This document shows positions 27,269-39,309 of a DNA stretch of 53,922 bases, piece after piece. The stretch lies in contig CALLMM010000013.1 of NCBI GenBank assembly GCA_938005745.1, forward strand, positions 1 through 53,922, given 5' to 3'. How positions within the stretch are numbered: the stretch's first letter is position 1; each line of letters begins with the position of its first letter. The notes under the pieces are model-generated. The model saw nothing but the letters and a program-made list of their open reading frames with translations. It had not been told where the DNA came from and searched no databases. Position numbers and translations under genes: made by a program. This DNA comes from an uncultured Chthonomonadales bacterium (GTDB lineage: Bacteria > Armatimonadota > Chthonomonadetes > Chthonomonadales > CAJBBX01).

Positions 27269-30226
27269 ATGCATCCCAATACATCCCCGCGCATTCTCCG
27301 CGCACTGCGAGACAAGCCGGGTGCGGAGGCGGCGCGCTGGCTGCGCCGCGCCGAGATCCAACTGCAGTTTGCCCGCGCCTTCAGCGCCCTGCCCGCCTTC
27401 CGCGACCGGAACTGGAACGAGGTCATTGACCGGACGGAGGCGCGCCTGGATAAGTTCGACGCCGCTGCCGGTCTCTCCGGGCTGATCGAAGCCGTGCAGG
27501 TCATGGAGAGCGATCTGCAGGAGATCGGGCACGCCGCGCGCGCGTACCGGATTCACTGCGTCGGTCACGGACACATTGATATGAACTGGATGTGGAGCTG
27601 GGCGGAGACGGTCTCCACCACCCACGACACCTTCGCCTCCGTGCTGTCGCTGATGGAGCAGTATCCCGACCTGACCTACTCCCAGAGCCAGGCGTCGGTC
27701 TACGCCCTGACGGAGCGGCACTTCCCGCACCTGTTCGAGCAGATCCGCCAGCGCGTCCGGGAGGGACGCTGGGAGGTAACCGCCGCTCACTGGGTCGAGG
27801 GCGACAAAAACTACGCCTCCGCCGAAGCGCTCTGCCGCCATCTGCTCTATACCCGCGCCTACTTCCAGGAGAAGTTCGGGCTGTCGCCGGAGGACGAGCC
27901 GATTGACTGGGAGCCGGATCAGTTCGGTCACGCCAACACCATTCCCGATATTCTCGCGCAGGGCGGGATCAGATACTACTACGCCTGCCGCACCGGCGGC
28001 GGCTTCGATCACCCGCTCATCGGCGCGCCGCGCCCGCCGCTCTTCTGGTGGCAGGGACCGGGCGGCTCGCGTATCCTCGTCAATCGGGAGAGCACCTGGT
28101 ACAACAGCTACGTCAACATCGGTGACAACATCGCCCTGCCGATGGTCGCCTTTGTCGAACAGACGGGGCTGCACCACTGGCTCAACGTCTACGGCATCGG
28201 CAACCACGGCGGCGGACCGACCCGCACCGAGATAGACTTTCTGCAGGAGCTTCAGGGCTATCCGATCTATCCGCAGATCGTCTTCAGCACCTGCAAGCGA
28301 TACTTCCACGCTGTCGAGCAGGAGCTTGCCGAAGACCCGTCGCTCTCCCTGCCCGTGCTGGATCACGAACTGAACTTCGAGTTCACCGGCTGCTACACCT
28401 CGCAGAGCCTGATCAAGCAGGCGAACCGCTTCGGCGAGAACTACATGACGGAGGCGGAGACCCTGGCGGCGCTGGCGGCAAAGCTGGCGGGAGTTCCCTA
28501 TCCGAAGGAGCGGCTGCGCGAGGGCTGGATCAACGTCCTCTTCAACCAGTTCCACGACATTCTGCCCGGCTCCGGCGTGCGGGAGACCCGCGAATACGCC
28601 CTCGCGCTCTTCCAGGAGACGGGGGCGATCGCCGGTTCGATCAAGCGGACGGCGGGAGGCGCGCTTGCCGGGCAGGTGGACACCCTCGCCCTGCTGCCCG
28701 ACACGCCGGAAGCCGCCGAAGAGCGCGCGCTGGCGGAGCAGGGGCGCGCCAATACCCCCTTCGTTGCCGGAGCAGGCATCGGAGCCGGACTCTCCGGCTA
28801 CTCGGTCGCCAGCGGAGGCGGACGACGGTTCCTGCCCTTCGTGATCTACAACCCCTGCGCCTGGACACGCTCCGAGTTCGTGACGCTGACCCTCTACGAT
28901 ACCGACCTCGACCCCGCGCGCATCGTCGCGCTCGACGAGAGCGGGGCGGCGCATCCGACCCTCTTCCTGGGACGCGGAAACGACTGGGGACACGACAAGA
29001 TCGTCGTCGCGCTGCCCGTGCGGGATATTCCGCCGCTGGGATACCGCGCCTACCTGCTCTGCGAGGGACGCCCGGATGTCTCCCTCCCGACCGTGAAGAT
29101 CCATCCCGGCGACGCCTTCGAGACGCCCTATCTCACCTTTGCCGCAGACCGCTATCGCGGCGGCGTGCGCCGGCTGACCGACCGGCGCACCGGCGCACAG
29201 ATCGGCGGGTTCGACTGCCTGCCCTTCGGACAGTGGGAGTACGTGACCGAGCGTCCGCGCGGCATGACGGCGTGGGTAATCGGCGGCGAGCCGGACGCGC
29301 CGATCCCGCTGACCGCGCAGTACTGCCATGTGCACGGCGCGGCGCGCAATCAGGGGACGGCGGTGCCGTTCGGGGAGAGCGTCGCCTACCGGATCGAGAG
29401 CCTGCTGGAGGTTCCCGGCACCAGCAGCACGGTGCGCCTGCAGACGGTGGTGCACGGGCTGGAGCCGCGCATAGACGTAACGGCGGAGATAGACTGGCGC
29501 GAGATCGGCGACCCGAAGCGCGGCATACCCGGGCTGAGCGTCCGGTTCCCGCTCTCACAGGCGCTCGAATGCGCTCCCGCGCGCTACGAGACCCCCTTCG
29601 GGAGCGTGGAGCGCGCCCTCTTTAACAACGAGGAGGTGCCGACGCTGCGCTACGCCCATCTCTCCGGCAAAATCGCGACGGGCGACGGCGCGGCGGCTCC
29701 CTTCGGCTTCACGCTGCTGCAGGACTGCAAGTACGGACACGCCGTGCAGGGCAGCGATCTGCGCCTGCGGATGATCCGCTCCTCCTTCGACCCCGATCAT
29801 GCGCCGGAGGTGGTGCGCGAGACGGTGCGCTACTCGCTCTACCTGCACGACGCGCCCGCCGATCCCGCAACCCTGACCCGGCTCGGCGCGGCATGGAACC
29901 ATCCCCTGCTGGCGATTCCGACGAACCTGCAGAGCGGTCCGGCGGCGCAGTCGCAGGGCTTTGTGCGGGTGGAGACGCCCAATGTGGTGTTGAGCGCGTT
30001 CAAACAGGCGGAATCGGGCGAGGGGCTGATCCTGCGGCTGGTCGAACTGAACGGGCAGGATACGGAGGCGGCGGTAACGCTGACTCCCGCGCTCGCCGCC
30101 GGTCTGTCGCAGGCGGTCCAGACCGACCTGATGGAGCGTCCGACCGACGGGCGAGCGTCCTTTGACGGCAATACCCTGCGCGTGCCGGTGCGCGCCCACA
30201 GCTTCGTCACCGTGCGGCTGTCGTAG
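27269..30226 (+). CDS. alpha-mannosidase, glycoside hydrolase family 38
   Basis: The 985-residue enzyme hydrolyses terminal alpha-mannosides by a retaining mechanism. GH38 landmarks are zinc ligands H102 and D104 in GHGHIDMNWMW, the nucleophile region WEPDQFGHANTIP with D217 as nucleophile/zinc ligand, and the His segment in YGIGNHGGGPT. The alpha/beta barrel (about 95-370) is followed by the three-helix bundle with FNQFHDILPGSGV and the C-terminal beta domains. No signal peptide is visible, so it acts in the cytoplasm on imported oligosaccharides. An AAGGA site is 10 bases before the ATG. A U-less hairpin lies just after the stop. Confidence 0.96.
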   Translation: MHPNTSPRILRALRDKPGAEAARWLRRAEIQLQFARAFSALPAFRDRNWNEVIDRTEARLDKFDAAAGLSGLIEAVQVMESDLQEIGHAARAYRIHCVGHGHIDMNWMWSWAETVSTTHDTFASVLSLMEQYPDLTYSQSQASVYALTERHFPHLFEQIRQRVREGRWEVTAAHWVEGDKNYASAEALCRHLLYTRAYFQEKFGLSPEDEPIDWEPDQFGHANTIPDILAQGGIRYYYACRTGGGFDHPLIGAPRPPLFWWQGPGGSRILVNRESTWYNSYVNIGDNIALPMVAFVEQTGLHHWLNVYGIGNHGGGPTRTEIDFLQELQGYPIYPQIVFSTCKRYFHAVEQELAEDPSLSLPVLDHELNFEFTGCYTSQSLIKQANRFGENYMTEAETLAALAAKLAGVPYPKERLREGWINVLFNQFHDILPGSGVRETREYALALFQETGAIAGSIKRTAGGALAGQVDTLALLPDTPEAAEERALAEQGRANTPFVAGAGIGAGLSGYSVASGGGRRFLPFVIYNPCAWTRSEFVTLTLYDTDLDPARIVALDESGAAHPTLFLGRGNDWGHDKIVVALPVRDIPPLGYRAYLLCEGRPDVSLPTVKIHPGDAFETPYLTFAADRYRGGVRRLTDRRTGAQIGGFDCLPFGQWEYVTERPRGMTAWVIGGEPDAPIPLTAQYCHVHGAARNQGTAVPFGESVAYRIESLLEVPGTSSTVRLQTVVHGLEPRIDVTAEIDWREIGDPKRGIPGLSVRFPLSQALECAPARYETPFGSVERALFNNEEVPTLRYAHLSGKIATGDGAAAPFGFTLLQDCKYGHAVQGSDLRLRMIRSSFDPDHAPEVVRETVRYSLYLHDAPADPATLTRLGAAWNHPLLAIPTNLQSGPAAQSQGFVRVETPNVVLSAFKQAESGEGLILRLVELNGQDTEAAVTLTPALAAGLSQAVQTDLMERPTDGRASFDGNTLRVPVRAHSFVTVRLS

Positions 30227-30243
30227 AGATGTGCGTGTATGCA

Positions 30244-30270
30244 GGGGCTCCCGGCTTTCACGGGAGCCCC
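30244..30270. terminator. strong hairpin between convergent mannosidase and acetyltransferase genes
   Basis: GGGGCTCCCG (30244-30253) is perfectly complementary to 30261-30270 around a seven-base loop. Only CATTTT follows some bases later, so the U tract is poor. It is suited to both strands. Confidence 0.7.
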
Positions 30271-30312
30271 CAGACCCATTTTAAACCGCGAGTTGCCGCG
30301 ACGGAAGCCGTC

Positions 30313-30858
30313 TTACGGGTACGCGCCCTGCCAGGGACCGGGCGGCTGATCCGGCAGTTCGACCTCTGTCGTCTCCTCTCGATAGAGCCGGAATCCCCGC
30401 GACAGATAGTTCTGCAGCGCGGTCGGACCGTCGAGCGTGCAGGTGTGCACCCATACGCGGCGCGCGTCCATCTCCCACGCCCGCTGAACGGCGGCGGTCA
30501 GCAGCCAGCCTCCGATTCCCCTGCCGATGAACTGCGGCAGCAGCCCGAAGTAGGCGATCTCCACCTGCTCTTCCGGCTGACGCTCCAGTTCAAAGTAGCC
30601 GGCGGGCGTTCCGGCGACGAAGGCGACCCATGTCTCCAGTTCCGGGCGTTCCAGATACGCCTGCCACTGCGCGTAGCTCCAGGGCAGCCGATCCACCCAG
30701 TACCAGTCTCCGCCGACCGCCGTGTAGAGAAAGCGGTTCAGCGGGGGGCAGGGGATCTCGGCGCGGCGCAGCTCGACCGGCGTGGAGGGCAGTCTGGCGG
30801 GACGAAGCTCCTGCGGAGAGAGCATCTCCAGATAGCGGATGGTGACGGATCGCCTCAT
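30313..30858 (-). CDS. GNAT family N-acetyltransferase
   Basis: The 181-residue protein carries the acetyl-CoA pyrophosphate-binding motif Q109-F-I-G112-R-G114-IGGWLL, preceded by the strand VEIAYFGLLP and followed by VWVHTCTLDGPTALQNYLSRGF, the usual end of the fold. The first 45 residues are rich in Pro and Arg. Acceptor unknown: it could be a small amine, an antibiotic or a protein. Its ATG overlaps the stop of the papain-like peptidase gene by four bases (ATGA), so it is translated with it from the promoter at 31668-31696. Confidence 0.92.
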   Translation of the reverse strand: MRRSVTIRYLEMLSPQELRPARLPSTPVELRRAEIPCPPLNRFLYTAVGGDWYWVDRLPWSYAQWQAYLERPELETWVAFVAGTPAGYFELERQPEEQVEIAYFGLLPQFIGRGIGGWLLTAAVQRAWEMDARRVWVHTCTLDGPTALQNYLSRGFRLYREETTEVELPDQPPGPWQGAYP

Positions 30859-31634
30859 CGCGCCCTTTCGAAGCCGATCCAGGCGGCGTCGTTGATGTAC
30901 GCGCGCGCATAGGCGTAGGGAATGGCGGCGTATCTGCCGCCTCCCGCCGAGTCCCGGATCAGAAAGACGCCCCCGCCGGGATGGCGCGCATCCTCCTCAT
31001 AGCCGATCAGCAGGACGCTGTGCCCGTCGAACACCTCTTCGGGCAAGCGCATCTGCAGCACGCCGTCCGCCCACCTCTCCTGCCGATGCCAGCGCATGCC
31101 CGCGCAGACGGGCCATTCCCGGCGCAGGGTCGCCTGTATCTGCTGAAACTGCTCCTCGGTCAGCCCGGTCTTCACATCCCACTCCTTGATCCAGTGAAGC
31201 CGATAGCCCGCCGCGCGCAGCCGCCGCGCGCTCTCTATCGCCGCCGGAGGGACCGTCAGCTTCGGATCGAAGGCGTCGGCGTAGGGCAGATCGCTCTCCG
31301 CTGCGATGCCGAACTGTTCGTAGCCCTTCCACAGGTCATGAAAAAAGCCGCCGTCATCGTACTGCTCGATGGCGCGGTTGGACGCCCAGTTCAGGTACTC
31401 CTCGCTGAGCCGCACACCGCGCCGCGCCCGCTTCGACGCCGCGAACTCCAGCCCGCCCGTGATGGCAAATACGGAGCAGGTTCCGCGTCCGCCCTGCGAT
31501 TTGAGGGTCAGCCCCCAGCGTTCAAACTGCGGTCTCAAGTCCACGCGGGTCGTCCCGGTCGCAGCCGCCTTCTGGGGCAGGCTCGTTGCGGCGCAGCAGG
31601 CTCCGGCGATCAACAGCAGAATGGTCGTCTGCAC
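30855..31634 (-). CDS. secreted papain-like (C1) cysteine peptidase
   Basis: The 259-residue protein has a signal peptide (about 1-25). A C1-type domain follows with oxyanion-hole Q47 and nucleophile C53 in SQGGRGTCSVFA, the catalytic His H205 in FDGHSVLLIGY, and D228 in LIRDSAGG where papain has Asn in NSWG. There is no long propeptide, so activation may be simple. It should act outside the inner membrane. It is first in a two-gene unit with the acetyltransferase and has a near-consensus promoter. The Asp at the third position and the loss of the Trp after it are unusual and could affect activity. Confidence 0.9.
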   Translation of the reverse strand: MQTTILLLIAGACCAATSLPQKAAATGTTRVDLRPQFERWGLTLKSQGGRGTCSVFAITGGLEFAASKRARRGVRLSEEYLNWASNRAIEQYDDGGFFHDLWKGYEQFGIAAESDLPYADAFDPKLTVPPAAIESARRLRAAGYRLHWIKEWDVKTGLTEEQFQQIQATLRREWPVCAGMRWHRQERWADGVLQMRLPEEVFDGHSVLLIGYEEDARHPGGGVFLIRDSAGGGRYAAIPYAYARAYINDAAWIGFERAR

Positions 31635-31667
31635 GCTCTCCTCCGATCTCCGTTCAGTCCTGCGGCA

Positions 31668-31696
31668 GTTATAGCATACGGCTGGCGGTTCGTCAA
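31668..31696 (-). promoter_or_regulatory. sigma-70-type promoter of peptidase/acetyltransferase operon
   Basis: On the minus strand TTGACG (31691-31696) and TATAAC (31668-31673) are separated by exactly 17 bases. The -10 is 33 bases before the ATG of the peptidase gene. Confidence 0.8.
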
Positions 31697-31724
31697 TGCG
31701 GTACGGAATCCGCCGGATTGCAGG

Positions 31725-31730
31725 TATACT
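31725..31730 (+). promoter_or_regulatory. -10 box upstream of atpG
   Basis: TATACT lies 39 bases before the atpG ATG. The -35 position (TACGGA at 31702-31707) is poor. It supports transcription of atpG from its own promoter. Confidence 0.45.
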
Positions 31731-31769
31731 GATAGCGAACAGAACACTAGATGCGGGAGACGGTTACCG

Positions 31770-32642
31770 ATGGCAACGATGCGGCAGATCCGGTCGCGTA
31801 TCCGGGTCGCCAAGAACATTCAGCAGATCACCAAGGCGATGAAGATGGTCGCGGCGGCGCGGCTGAAACGCGCGCAGGACCGGGTGCAGGCGGCGCGCCC
31901 CTACTCCGAAAAGATGCGCGAGGTGGTGGGCAGTCTGGCGAACGCGGCGGCAGGTTCTGTGGAGCATCCCCTGCTTGCGCGGCGGGAGGTCACCACGACC
32001 GGCATCCTGATTATCACCGCCGACCGCGGGCTGTGCGGCTCCTACAACACCGCGATCCTCCGCCGGGCGTCGGAGCTGATCAACGAGTTCGACCCCTCCC
32101 GGCTCAAGCTCTACACCATCGGTCGCAAGGGCAACTCCTTCTTCCGCCGCCGCAACTATCCGGTCGCGGAGAGCTTCACGGTCAACACCAACAATATCAG
32201 CTTTGGCGAGGCGACGGCGATTGCGCGCACGATCCGCGCCGCCTTTGAGCAGGAGGAGATAGACGAACTCTACGTCGTCTACACCCGGTTCCGCTCGGCG
32301 ATCTCGCAGATCCCGACCGTCCTCAAGCTGCTGCCGATCGAGCCGCCGCAGTCGCATACGGAAGCCTTCGCCACCCCCGCGATGGACTATATCTTTGAGC
32401 CGGATCCCGCCAAACTGCTGGGTGAACTGCTGCCCCGCTACCTGATCACGCAGGTCTATCAGGTGCTGCTGGAATCGATCGCCAGCGAACATGGCGCGCG
32501 CATGACCTCGATGAGTTCCGCCACCGACAACGCGGGCAAGATGATCAGCTCGCTGACCCTCTCGCTCAACCGCGCGCGTCAGGCGAGCATCACGAAGGAG
32601 ATTTCGGAGATTGTGGGAGGCGCAGAGGCGCTGAAGGGATAG
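31770..32642 (+). CDS. atpG: F-type ATP synthase gamma subunit
   Basis: The 290-residue protein is the rotor shaft of F1. The N-terminal helix starts MATMRQIRSRIRVAKNIQQITKAM, here cited only by its first residues, and continues with MVAAARLKRAQ. The Rossmann-like middle has ITADRGLCGSYN. The C-terminal helix has MSSATDNAGKMI and LNRARQASITKEISEIVGGAEAL, as in all gammas. A GGGAG site lies 10 bases before ATG 31770. It stands alone: upstream is a divergent peptidase gene and downstream, after a terminator, an ECF sigma gene. The other F1Fo genes are not in the window, so atpG seems split from the classical operon. Confidence 0.97.
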   Translation: MATMRQIRSRIRVAKNIQQITKAMKMVAAARLKRAQDRVQAARPYSEKMREVVGSLANAAAGSVEHPLLARREVTTTGILIITADRGLCGSYNTAILRRASELINEFDPSRLKLYTIGRKGNSFFRRRNYPVAESFTVNTNNISFGEATAIARTIRAAFEQEEIDELYVVYTRFRSAISQIPTVLKLLPIEPPQSHTEAFATPAMDYIFEPDPAKLLGELLPRYLITQVYQVLLESIASEHGARMTSMSSATDNAGKMISSLTLSLNRARQASITKEISEIVGGAEALKG

Positions 32643-32668
32643 ACCCCGGCAGCTGTGCCCGTTTTCCG

Positions 32669-32698
32669 GAGGCGGATCGGACGATCCGCCTCTTTATT
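32669..32698 (+). terminator. Rho-independent terminator after atpG
   Basis: GAGGCGGATC (32669-32678) pairs perfectly with GATCCGCCTC (32683-32692) around a four-base loop and is followed by TTTATT. Confidence 0.85.
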
Positions 32699-32768
32699 CC
32701 GCGTCCGCCGCGTGAATTTCTCCGGATCGCGGCAGAAAAAGGTAACCGTTTCCGGCGCAGAGGAATTG

Positions 32769-32777
32769 TGTTATAAT
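32769..32777 (+). promoter_or_regulatory. extended -10 promoter of the ECF sigma gene
   Basis: TGTTATAAT combines the TGn extension with a consensus TATAAT, about 105 bases before the sigma gene start. The -35 at 17-base distance (TTTCCG) is weak. It looks like a housekeeping promoter, not an ECF-type one. Confidence 0.65.
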
Positions 32778-32882
32778 GACCGCAACCGTCGAAACACTGG
32801 ATGCGCGCATTGCTCACGGGACGAACAATTCGCGTGTTTCCGTCGTCAAACACGTACTGCTATTCAGGAGTTTCGTGAGGTT

Positions 32883-33491
32883 ATGGGCGCACAGCCGGCA
32901 ACCACAACGGAAGCGGGGGCGGATGCGATGGCTGCGGAGATAACACTCGCCGGCGACCTGGCGAATGTAGAAGACCGCCTGGCGGTTCGATGTCGCTCGG
33001 GCGACATGCAGGCGTTCAATGAACTCGTCAGTCGCTATCAGTTAAGGCTGTTTCGCTTTGCATATCGGCTTCTGCGGGATCGCAACGAAGCCGAGGACGC
33101 GGTGCAGGAGACCTTTGTGCGCGCCTATCGCGCGCTGCCTGCCTACCGTCCCAATGGCTTTTTCTCAAGCTGGATCTATAGTATTGCGCTGAATGAGTGC
33201 CGCCGCCGGATGCGAGGCTTTCGCCCTGCTCTCAGCCTGGACTTTGCGCCGCCTGCACGGAATGCGCCCGACCCGCAGCAGTCCGTCCTGAATCGGGAGC
33301 GCAACCGGCATCTGCGCGAGGCGATTGACGCCCTGCCGGAACACTACCGACTGGTGATGATCCTCTTCTACTTCGAGGAGATGTCGGTCGAAGATGTGTC
33401 CCGGGCGCTCAACCTCTCGATCAGCGCCGTGAAGGTGCGGCTGCACCGCGCACGTGAGAGACTGGCGAAACGTCTGCAGCAGGACATGTAG
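32883..33491 (+). CDS. RNA polymerase ECF-type sigma factor (RpoE-like)
   Basis: The 202-residue protein has region 2 (about 40-105), with AFNELVSRYQLRLFRFAYRLL, DAVQETFVRAYRAL and SSWIYSIALNECRRR, and region 4 (about 140-197), with LPEHYRLVMILFYFEEMSVEDV and the HTH helix ISAVKVRLHRARERL. No extra C-terminal domain is present. ATG 32883 has AGGAG/GAGG upstream; a second in-frame ATG is at 32928. The first 30 residues are polar and low in complexity. A zinc-finger anti-sigma gene follows after 51 bases, so the two form the usual co-expressed switch. The signal and regulon are unknown. Confidence 0.95.
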   Translation: MGAQPATTTEAGADAMAAEITLAGDLANVEDRLAVRCRSGDMQAFNELVSRYQLRLFRFAYRLLRDRNEAEDAVQETFVRAYRALPAYRPNGFFSSWIYSIALNECRRRMRGFRPALSLDFAPPARNAPDPQQSVLNRERNRHLREAIDALPEHYRLVMILFYFEEMSVEDVSRALNLSISAVKVRLHRARERLAKRLQQDM

Positions 33492-33542
33492 CTCTCTTCG
33501 CCCTGCCCCGCGCGATCGCACCGGTCTCAAGGATGAAACGAA

Positions 33543-34016
33543 ATGCGTTGCGACTCCGTTCGTGAAAAGATACATCACTGGTTCGATAAGCCCGGCGCGG
33601 CGGCGATACCGGAAGAGGTCGGTCAGCACCTGAAAGTCTGCGCTGAATGCCGCGACTTTATCTCCCGCTGGAACGCCATCGAACTGCGTATGCAGTCCAT
33701 GCGCGAGGAGACGCCGGAGCTGTCTCCCGGCTTTCAGACCCGTCTGGCGGAGCGGTTGCAGAAGGTCGCGCCCGTGCCCCGACGCCCTCTGCTGATCCAG
33801 TACTGGCGATGGACGGCGGTCGGTATGGCGACCATGCTGCTGATCGCGCTCTTTCTGATGCGCGGCATGATAGGTTTCGACCGCCACGGCGCGTCGGCGA
33901 ACCGCATAGTCCGCCCCTCCACCGAGATGATGCGCCCCGCGCCGCTTCAGAGAACAGGAGAGCCGCCCGCCGTGCCGCTCTCCTCCGATATGCCGATGGC
34001 GAACACCGCCCGTTAG
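33543..34016 (+). CDS. membrane-anchored zinc-finger anti-sigma factor
   Basis: The 157-residue protein has an N-terminal cytoplasmic zinc-binding anti-sigma domain, with H29-LKV-C33-AE-C36 as the H-x3-C-x2-C signature and C3 as a further possible ligand. One membrane helix lies at about 88-108 (WTAVGMATMLLIALFLM), followed by a 50-residue Pro/Met-rich outer tail. It should hold the ECF sigma factor at the membrane until released, typically by proteolysis. The sequential sigma/anti-sigma order and the terminator after it support a two-gene operon. The M50 protease at 1479 is the kind of enzyme that could cleave it, but no link is shown here. Confidence 0.92.
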   Translation: MRCDSVREKIHHWFDKPGAAAIPEEVGQHLKVCAECRDFISRWNAIELRMQSMREETPELSPGFQTRLAERLQKVAPVPRRPLLIQYWRWTAVGMATMLLIALFLMRGMIGFDRHGASANRIVRPSTEMMRPAPLQRTGEPPAVPLSSDMPMANTAR

Positions 34017-34070
34017 TCGGAATTTTTACGCCGGGTGTCCGGTTCTCATAGACAGGGGTACCCGCCACAG

Positions 34071-34103
34071 AACGCGCGTTCCGCCCCGAACGCGCGTTTT
34101 TTT
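34071..34103 (+). terminator. Rho-independent terminator after sigma/anti-sigma operon
   Basis: AACGCGCGTTC (34071-34081) pairs perfectly with GAACGCGCGTT (34088-34098) around CGCCCC and runs into seven T. Confidence 0.95.
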
Positions 34104-34223
34104 ATGTGCAGGGGACGGCGCGGGCGCCTCCGGCATTCGACAGCCGCGAGGGGATGGACGAAATGTGGTATCCTTCCTGTATCCAGACGCGAACAGGCGT
34201 CTGACGGGGAGGAAGATCGAGAT

Positions 34224-36008
34224 ATGTCACAGGCAGTAGAGGCTTTGAACGGAGCGGAAGAGGTCGTATGGGATCTGGGCGATCTCTACGCCAGCCCGGA
34301 AGACCCGGCGATTACGCGGGATTTAGAGGCGGCGGCGCGCGAGGCGGAGGAGTTTGCCGGGCGCTATCGCGGGCGGGTCGCCGAACTTAGCGTGGCGCAG
34401 CTGGCGCAGGCGCTGACCGAAGCGGAGGCGAGGCAGGAGAGAATCGGACGACTTGCCAGTTTCGCCTATCTCAACTGGACGACCGACACCGCCAACCCGA
34501 CCTTCGGCGCGCTCCTGCAGCGGGTGCGCGAGACGCTGTCCCGGCTCAGCCAGCAGACGCTCTTCTTTGAACTGGAGTGGGCGGCGCTCTCCGAAGAGCA
34601 GGCGCAGATCATGAACGCGCCGGAACTGGCGCGCTGGAAGCACTACCTGGAGAGCGAGCGGAAGATGCGTCCGCACCTGCTGACCGAGCCGGAAGAGAAG
34701 ATACTCACCGAGAAGCAGGTGACCGGAGCCGGAGCCTGGTCGCGCTTCTATAACGAGACCGTTAACAGCATCGAGTACACGCTGGATGGAGAGACCCGGA
34801 CACAGGCGGAGGTGCTTCGCCTGCTGTATCATGCCGACCGCGAGGTGCGCCGCCGTGCCGCCGACAGCGTCACCAGCGGACTGCGAACGTATCTGCGCCC
34901 GATCACCTATATCTTCAATACTCTGCTTGCGGACAAGCACTCCAACGACCGCCTCCGCCGCTTCCCGACCTGGATCTCCTCGCGCAACCTGTACAACGAG
35001 ACGACGGATGAGGCGGTCGAGGCGCTGGTGAAGGCAGTTACCGGAAGATACGATCTGGTGGCGCGCTACTACCGCGTCAAGCGCAAAGAGCTTGGCTACG
35101 ATGAGCTGTACGACTACGACCGGTATGCGCCGCTGGCGCAGGCGGAGACGACCTACCGCTGGAGCGAGGCGCGCGCGCTGGTCGAGAGCTCTTTCGAAGC
35201 CTTCTCTCCCCGTCTGGCGGAGATCGCGCGCGAGTTCTTTGACCGAGGCTGGATCCATGCGGCGGTACGCCCGGGCAAACTCAGCGGCGCGTTCGCGCAC
35301 CCCGCCGTTCCCTCTCACCACCCCTATCTGCTGGTCAACTACACCGGCGTCAGCCGCGATGTGATGACGCTGGCGCATGAGATGGGACACGGCGTCCATA
35401 TGTATCTGGCGCGCCCGAAGGGCGTCTTTGCGTGCGGCACGCCGCTCACCACCGCCGAGATGGCTTCCGTCTTCGGGGAGACGCTGGTCTTCCACGCCAT
35501 GCTGGAACGCGAACGCGATCCGCGCGTGCGTCTGTCCATGCTGGCAGGCAGGATCGAAGACACCTTTGCCACCGTCTTCCGGCAGATCAGCATGAACCGC
35601 TTTGAGGAGGCGATCCATACCGCGCGGCGCACCCAGGGCGAACTGACGACCGAGCAGTTCAACGCTCTGTGGCTCCAGACCCAGCGGGAGCAGTTCGGGG
35701 ACAGCGTCACCCTGCGCGACGACTACGGCATCTGGTGGAGCTACATCTCACACTTCATCAACGCGCCCGGCTACGTCTACGCCTACGCCTTCGGCGAACT
35801 GCTGACGCTCGCGCTCTACAACCGCTACCGGCAGGAGGGGGCGTCGTTCGTGCCAAAGTATCTGGAGGTGCTGGCGGCGGGCGGCTCCGACAGCCCGGAG
35901 AGAATTCTGGCGCATGTGGGGGTGGATCTCAACGACCCGGCGTTCTGGCAGGAGGGGCTTTCCGCCATCGAGGCGATGGTCTCTGAAGTGGAGCGGATGA
36001 CCGCGTAA
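34224..36008 (+). CDS. pepF: oligoendopeptidase F family metallopeptidase (M3B)
   Basis: The 594-residue cytoplasmic zinc peptidase cuts short peptides. The zinc site is H385-E386-MG-H389, with a downstream Glu in TTAEMASVFGE (about 412). The N-terminal helical domain begins with VVWDLGDLYAS, the common start of PepF proteins. The C-terminal segment has GIWWSYISHFINAPGYVYAYAFGELL, the substrate-binding Tyr/Gly loop, of which only the family likeness is claimed. The ATG at 34224 has a strong GGGGAGGA site ten bases before it. An open frame reaches back to 34035 across the preceding terminator and should be ignored. It is a single-gene unit. Confidence 0.96.
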   Translation: MSQAVEALNGAEEVVWDLGDLYASPEDPAITRDLEAAAREAEEFAGRYRGRVAELSVAQLAQALTEAEARQERIGRLASFAYLNWTTDTANPTFGALLQRVRETLSRLSQQTLFFELEWAALSEEQAQIMNAPELARWKHYLESERKMRPHLLTEPEEKILTEKQVTGAGAWSRFYNETVNSIEYTLDGETRTQAEVLRLLYHADREVRRRAADSVTSGLRTYLRPITYIFNTLLADKHSNDRLRRFPTWISSRNLYNETTDEAVEALVKAVTGRYDLVARYYRVKRKELGYDELYDYDRYAPLAQAETTYRWSEARALVESSFEAFSPRLAEIAREFFDRGWIHAAVRPGKLSGAFAHPAVPSHHPYLLVNYTGVSRDVMTLAHEMGHGVHMYLARPKGVFACGTPLTTAEMASVFGETLVFHAMLERERDPRVRLSMLAGRIEDTFATVFRQISMNRFEEAIHTARRTQGELTTEQFNALWLQTQREQFGDSVTLRDDYGIWWSYISHFINAPGYVYAYAFGELLTLALYNRYRQEGASFVPKYLEVLAAGGSDSPERILAHVGVDLNDPAFWQEGLSAIEAMVSEVERMTA

Positions 36009-36020
36009 CCCGACAGAAGC

Positions 36021-36054
36021 GAAGCCGGGCGCACGCAGAGCGACGCCCGGCTTC
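36021..36054. terminator. strong hairpin between convergent pepF and beta-galactosidase genes
   Basis: GAAGCCGGGCG (36021-36031) pairs perfectly with CGCCCGGCTTC (36044-36054) across a 12-base loop. There is no U tract on either side. Confidence 0.7.
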
Positions 36055-36078
36055 CGGTCTCTCTCCCCTGTGCAGCCT

Positions 36079-39309
<3,231 letters not shown>

